Source of the DNA: Paludibacteraceae bacterium
GTDB lineage: Bacteria; Bacteroidota; Bacteroidia; Bacteroidales; Paludibacteraceae
Assembly (NCBI GenBank): GCA_017483945.1
Contig: JAFUUE010000057.1
Coordinates: forward strand, 1 to 52,862
DNA: 52,862 nucleotides
Reading direction: 5' to 3'
Part shown: piece after piece, positions 50,089 to 52,862 of the stretch
Numbering within the stretch: position 1 is the first letter of the stretch
Layout: the number at the start of each line of letters is the position of its first letter
Translations under genes and position numbers: made by a program
Notes under the pieces: model-generated
Told to the model about the DNA's origin: nothing
Databases searched by the model: none
What the model saw: the letters and a program-made list of their open reading frames with translations, nothing else

Positions 50089-50964
50089 TTAGTTTATATT
50101 AGGAATTAGCCCTAGGCCTATAGGATCAATAGATCCTATCTGGTGCTGACGTTTTTCTCCTGAGAAAACAATTTCCCCTTTATGTACGGAGACTACATGT
50201 TCTGACTTCCCCAAAGGTACTTGTTCGTAGTAGCCCTCGAGCGAATAGTAGAACGTACTATCATCTATCAAGGGAATAGTATCGTAGATGGTTATACTAT
50301 CATTGAATATAAGATGCTTAGAAAAAGCATCATTCTCACGCTTAAATGTTACATTATTAACGGGAGCATGCTTGCTCTCATTGTTCGTGTTGTGGACGTC
50401 AAATTTTAAGATGGCAATATCTGCATTAATTCTGTCATAACTGAACTGAAAATCGGAGAACCAATTATAAGCCATGTGATGAGATAGAGAAAAATTCCCA
50501 CTATGCAAAAGACCAAAGGCGGGGGAGCATACCATTTGCAAATCATATTGTCCTTTCATGTTTCCCGTTTTTATGAAAGATGTATCTGGAAAAGAAGAAA
50601 TAGTATGTATCTCTTCTCCATTTATTCTGAAAGAGATTTTTAATTCAGTAGTATCATTAATAAGAGCAGAATCAACTATAGACGAATACACGGGAATACT
50701 ATCCCCCGCAACTACTATATAGGGGTTTATAGTGCAGGCTAAAAGGCCATTTGCCCATTCCCCACTATAAGTAATGTTTGAATATGTAAGGTATGGTACA
50801 GCCTCATCCGTACTATCTACCACAAGAATTTTGACTTTTGTTTCTACACTATCAGGCCATTCAAGAAGAACATCAGTCTCAATACAAGGAACACAACTAT
50901 TGGCGATACATATACATATCGCGCACATAACAATGTAAATGCAAGATGATAGTTTTCTTTTCAT
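50089..50964 (-). CDS. Lipoprotein of unknown function, paralogue 2
   Basis: The 291-residue protein has a lipobox (ANSCV). Matching blocks with its neighbour are MAYNWFSDFQFSYDRINADIAILKFD and DDSTFYYSLEGYYEQVPLG, then VSVHKGEIVFSGE. The conserved HKGEIVFS stretch suggests a shared ligand or partner site. It lies 33 bp after the C10 protease gene. A role as accessory to the giant surface protein is inferred from the operon. Confidence 0.78.
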   Translation of the reverse strand: MKRKLSSCIYIVMCAICICIANSCVPCIETDVLLEWPDSVETKVKILVVDSTDEAVPYLTYSNITYSGEWANGLLACTINPYIVVAGDSIPVYSSIVDSALINDTTELKISFRINGEEIHTISSFPDTSFIKTGNMKGQYDLQMVCSPAFGLLHSGNFSLSHHMAYNWFSDFQFSYDRINADIAILKFDVHNTNNESKHAPVNNVTFKRENDAFSKHLIFNDSITIYDTIPLIDDSTFYYSLEGYYEQVPLGKSEHVVSVHKGEIVFSGEKRQHQIGSIDPIGLGLIPNIN

Positions 50965-50997
50965 TTTAGTAGTTTTTATAAGTTAAACATCAATTGA

Positions 50998-52752
50998 TTA
51001 TAACACAATCTTTTTCATAAGCATTCCTTGCTTGATACAATATACGCCATGGGGCAGATTCAAATCCTTTAGGTTTACACAGTCGCTCCATTGAGGAAAT
51101 CGTCCAATAAGTTGACCTGTTATGGAATGAATAGACACAGGACCTTCCGTGTTGAATACATTAACGCTTGGCTTTATGAATGATTTGTACAGGACGCTTC
51201 CGAGTATGGAGATAGGAAACCACTCGCCATTTTCAGATTGACAATATATCGACAAATTATATTCATCAGAACCCAATTGGGAAAGTCTTTCTTTCTCCAA
51301 AGGAATCTTGGCCGTCATAGTGGCAGAACCATATCCATATGCCAAGAGATAGGAGTCAGGAAACATCTCCGATAAAGAGAAATAATCAGAAGGTTTTTCA
51401 GTGGCAGGATAAATAATTATCTTAAAAATACCCGGATATGCTAAGATTGACGCAACGCTATAATTATACAAGGTTACTTCTAATTGAAACCGCCAATCGT
51501 CAGGCCAAGGTAATAGTTCATAAGAAGTTTGAATAGTTATGCTATCTGCCACCAGTAGTTGCCCGTTGTGACTAATAGGTCTTGCCTGTGATTTCGGTTG
51601 TATCCCCGTAAAAAATTGTACATAATTGTTGAATTGATATGAACCAATCAAGATACTTGATGGCTCTAAAGCAGACAAACGGAACCATCCATCCGCTATC
51701 CCATACCATCCCCAATTAAAATGAAATAGGTGGTTGTCATATCCATCACATACAAATGCATGTCCTCCTTGGAGCCCCGCCCCAGTCACAAATACGGGTC
51801 GTTTCTCTGCTAATTCATCATAAAGGATGCTCTCCAGCGTGTCCGATTGGCAATAATCTTTTGCGAATACCTGAACATTCTCGTCGTAATCAAAATGAGA
51901 GAATAAAGCAGAAAAAGCATTTCCCTTGATTTCTGCATTATCCAGCCCGCTTCCCTCGTGTGCGTAGTGCATGCCCGAGGCCTGTCCGATATGATACATT
52001 AATGTGGCAACTGCGTGCTGTTGTTCTTCCGTAGTTTGACTCAAAGAGTATTCAATCCCCAAACCATAATCATCTACCATATTTTCCCACTGGTAAGTTG
52101 TTGATGCAAAATCGCAGAATAACTCTTGTGTATATGAACTGTCAGAGGCACAAACATAGTCCATTCGATGGGTTCCTATTCCCTGCTTGGGCCATTGCCA
52201 ATAATTCATGATTTGTGCCAAAGCCGTAGCAACGCACCCTGTGGGGCAGGATCTCCCCTCACAATCAATGGGGCAATATCTGTTATAAGGGATATCCTGT
52301 CCCCATTGGGTGGATAATAGAGGAGCAATAGTTTCACGTTCGGATATATAATCTGCCGTAATTGGACTGTGCCGTTGTTTTTTTTCACGCCAAGTTTTAA
52401 CTTCATTATCATATCCATTCAGCCACATTTGGAGAGCCGGAGGTAACGATGATTTAACAAAATTCCCAGAAGCACTATAGCCGAGGATTTCCGGTAATTC
52501 TGTATCAGTTGAGACCAGAAGAAAACCTCCATCCATATCGATTACATAATATGCTTCGGATTCTTCTGCGATAGATAATGCTTTGCAGGGAGAATTGTTT
52601 TGTATATGTTTCTTGAGCGAAGATGACCTCGTCAGTGTTAGCCTTGCTATTTCCAATGCATCACTTGAGGAACGATGGGTAGCATGAATATTCATCACGA
52701 TGAATAATAAGAAGACTATACCTAACCCGTTGGCGGAATTACCCCAGCGCAT
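50998..52752 (-). CDS. Secreted C10-family (streptopain-like) cysteine protease with T9SS tail
   Basis: The 584-residue protein has a signal peptide (GIVFLLFIVMNIHA), an inhibitory propeptide (residues 30-140, with AYYVIDMDGGFLLVSTDTELPEILGYS) and a C10 catalytic domain. Cys173 lies in SCPTGCVATALAQIMNYW and His331 in QGGHAFVCDGY, followed by FHFNWGW. A beta-domain follows and then a C-terminal sorting region (VSIHSITGQLIGRFP ... LPHGVYCIKQG). Related proteins are streptopain and the Porphyromonas PrtT and periodontain proteases. I chose the ATG at 52752 because it begins the signal sequence. It is the first gene of a five-gene operon; a weak -7 (TAACTTTA, 52790-52783) lies upstream. Confidence 0.88.
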   Translation of the reverse strand: MRWGNSANGLGIVFLLFIVMNIHATHRSSSDALEIARLTLTRSSSLKKHIQNNSPCKALSIAEESEAYYVIDMDGGFLLVSTDTELPEILGYSASGNFVKSSLPPALQMWLNGYDNEVKTWREKKQRHSPITADYISERETIAPLLSTQWGQDIPYNRYCPIDCEGRSCPTGCVATALAQIMNYWQWPKQGIGTHRMDYVCASDSSYTQELFCDFASTTYQWENMVDDYGLGIEYSLSQTTEEQQHAVATLMYHIGQASGMHYAHEGSGLDNAEIKGNAFSALFSHFDYDENVQVFAKDYCQSDTLESILYDELAEKRPVFVTGAGLQGGHAFVCDGYDNHLFHFNWGWYGIADGWFRLSALEPSSILIGSYQFNNYVQFFTGIQPKSQARPISHNGQLLVADSITIQTSYELLPWPDDWRFQLEVTLYNYSVASILAYPGIFKIIIYPATEKPSDYFSLSEMFPDSYLLAYGYGSATMTAKIPLEKERLSQLGSDEYNLSIYCQSENGEWFPISILGSVLYKSFIKPSVNVFNTEGPVSIHSITGQLIGRFPQWSDCVNLKDLNLPHGVYCIKQGMLMKKIVL

Positions 52753-52862
52753 ATTTAATTCTTCCAATCGGTTTGTTGTTGATAAAGTTAATATATTGTA
52801 GGACAGTGATTGCGCTGATTTTGCTGATAATACGAGCAAAAAGTCCTACTTGTTGTTTGGCA

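Overview
This 52.9 kb window is chromosomal DNA from a member of the Bacteroidales (Bacteroidota). The evidence is a SusC/SusD pair, Bacteroidota-only families (Peptidase_Mx1, DUF4302, DUF4846, DUF5063), type IX secretion-like C-termini, and at least a dozen promoters of the Bacteroidota form (TTTG or CTTG, 19-20 bp, TAnnTTTG). Most of the window is GC-rich. The right end (about 43.0-52.9 kb) is visibly AT-rich. The genus cannot be named from the sequence alone.

Layout. 1-3066 (-): a large secreted beta-helix-like surface protein running off the left edge. 3606-4261 (-): a DUF4160/DUF2442 pair. 4456-12466: recX; a leftward housekeeping block (DUF5063, RNase D-like exonuclease, RlmI-like methyltransferase, YbhN-like membrane protein); and a rightward block (membrane LytTR regulator, secreted coiled-coil protein, upp, VanZ-like, dprA). 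12538-22352 (-): the first part of the division and cell-wall cluster, mraZ-rsmH-ftsL-ftsI-murE-ion channel-mraY-murD-ftsW. It stops after ftsW and has a voltage-gated ion channel inserted between murE and mraY. 22353-23416: a repeat-packed intergenic region. 23417-33775 (-): a six-gene Sus-like operon (SusC, SusD, zinc peptidase, DUF4302, an unknown secreted protein, an LRR protein) closed by a clear terminator. It encodes no glycoside hydrolase, so the imported ligand is probably not a plain polysaccharide. 33955-42967: M16 peptidase, tRNA-Leu(UAG), mazG, a tyrosine-phosphatase-like protein, DUF4846, mtgA, a WG-repeat-like protein, a LytTR/NAGPA-like pair and DUF805. 43416-52752 (-): an AT-rich five-gene surface operon with a C10 cysteine protease, two paralogous lipoproteins, a 1639-residue protein with about 20 Cys/Trp repeats and a T9SS tail, and a beta-barrel protein.

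The most unusual property is the repeat content. At least twelve unrelated tandem arrays have a unit of exactly 11 bp (or 33 bp = 3 x 11). They sit in gene spacers, in leaders, and in one case inside a coding gene. A 44-bp palindromic element, stop-free in all six frames, occurs identically inside two conserved genes, where it is translated in different frames. Related pieces lie in the mraZ upstream region. This resembles the coding-sequence-invading palindromic elements known from Rickettsia, but I know of no described equivalent in this group.
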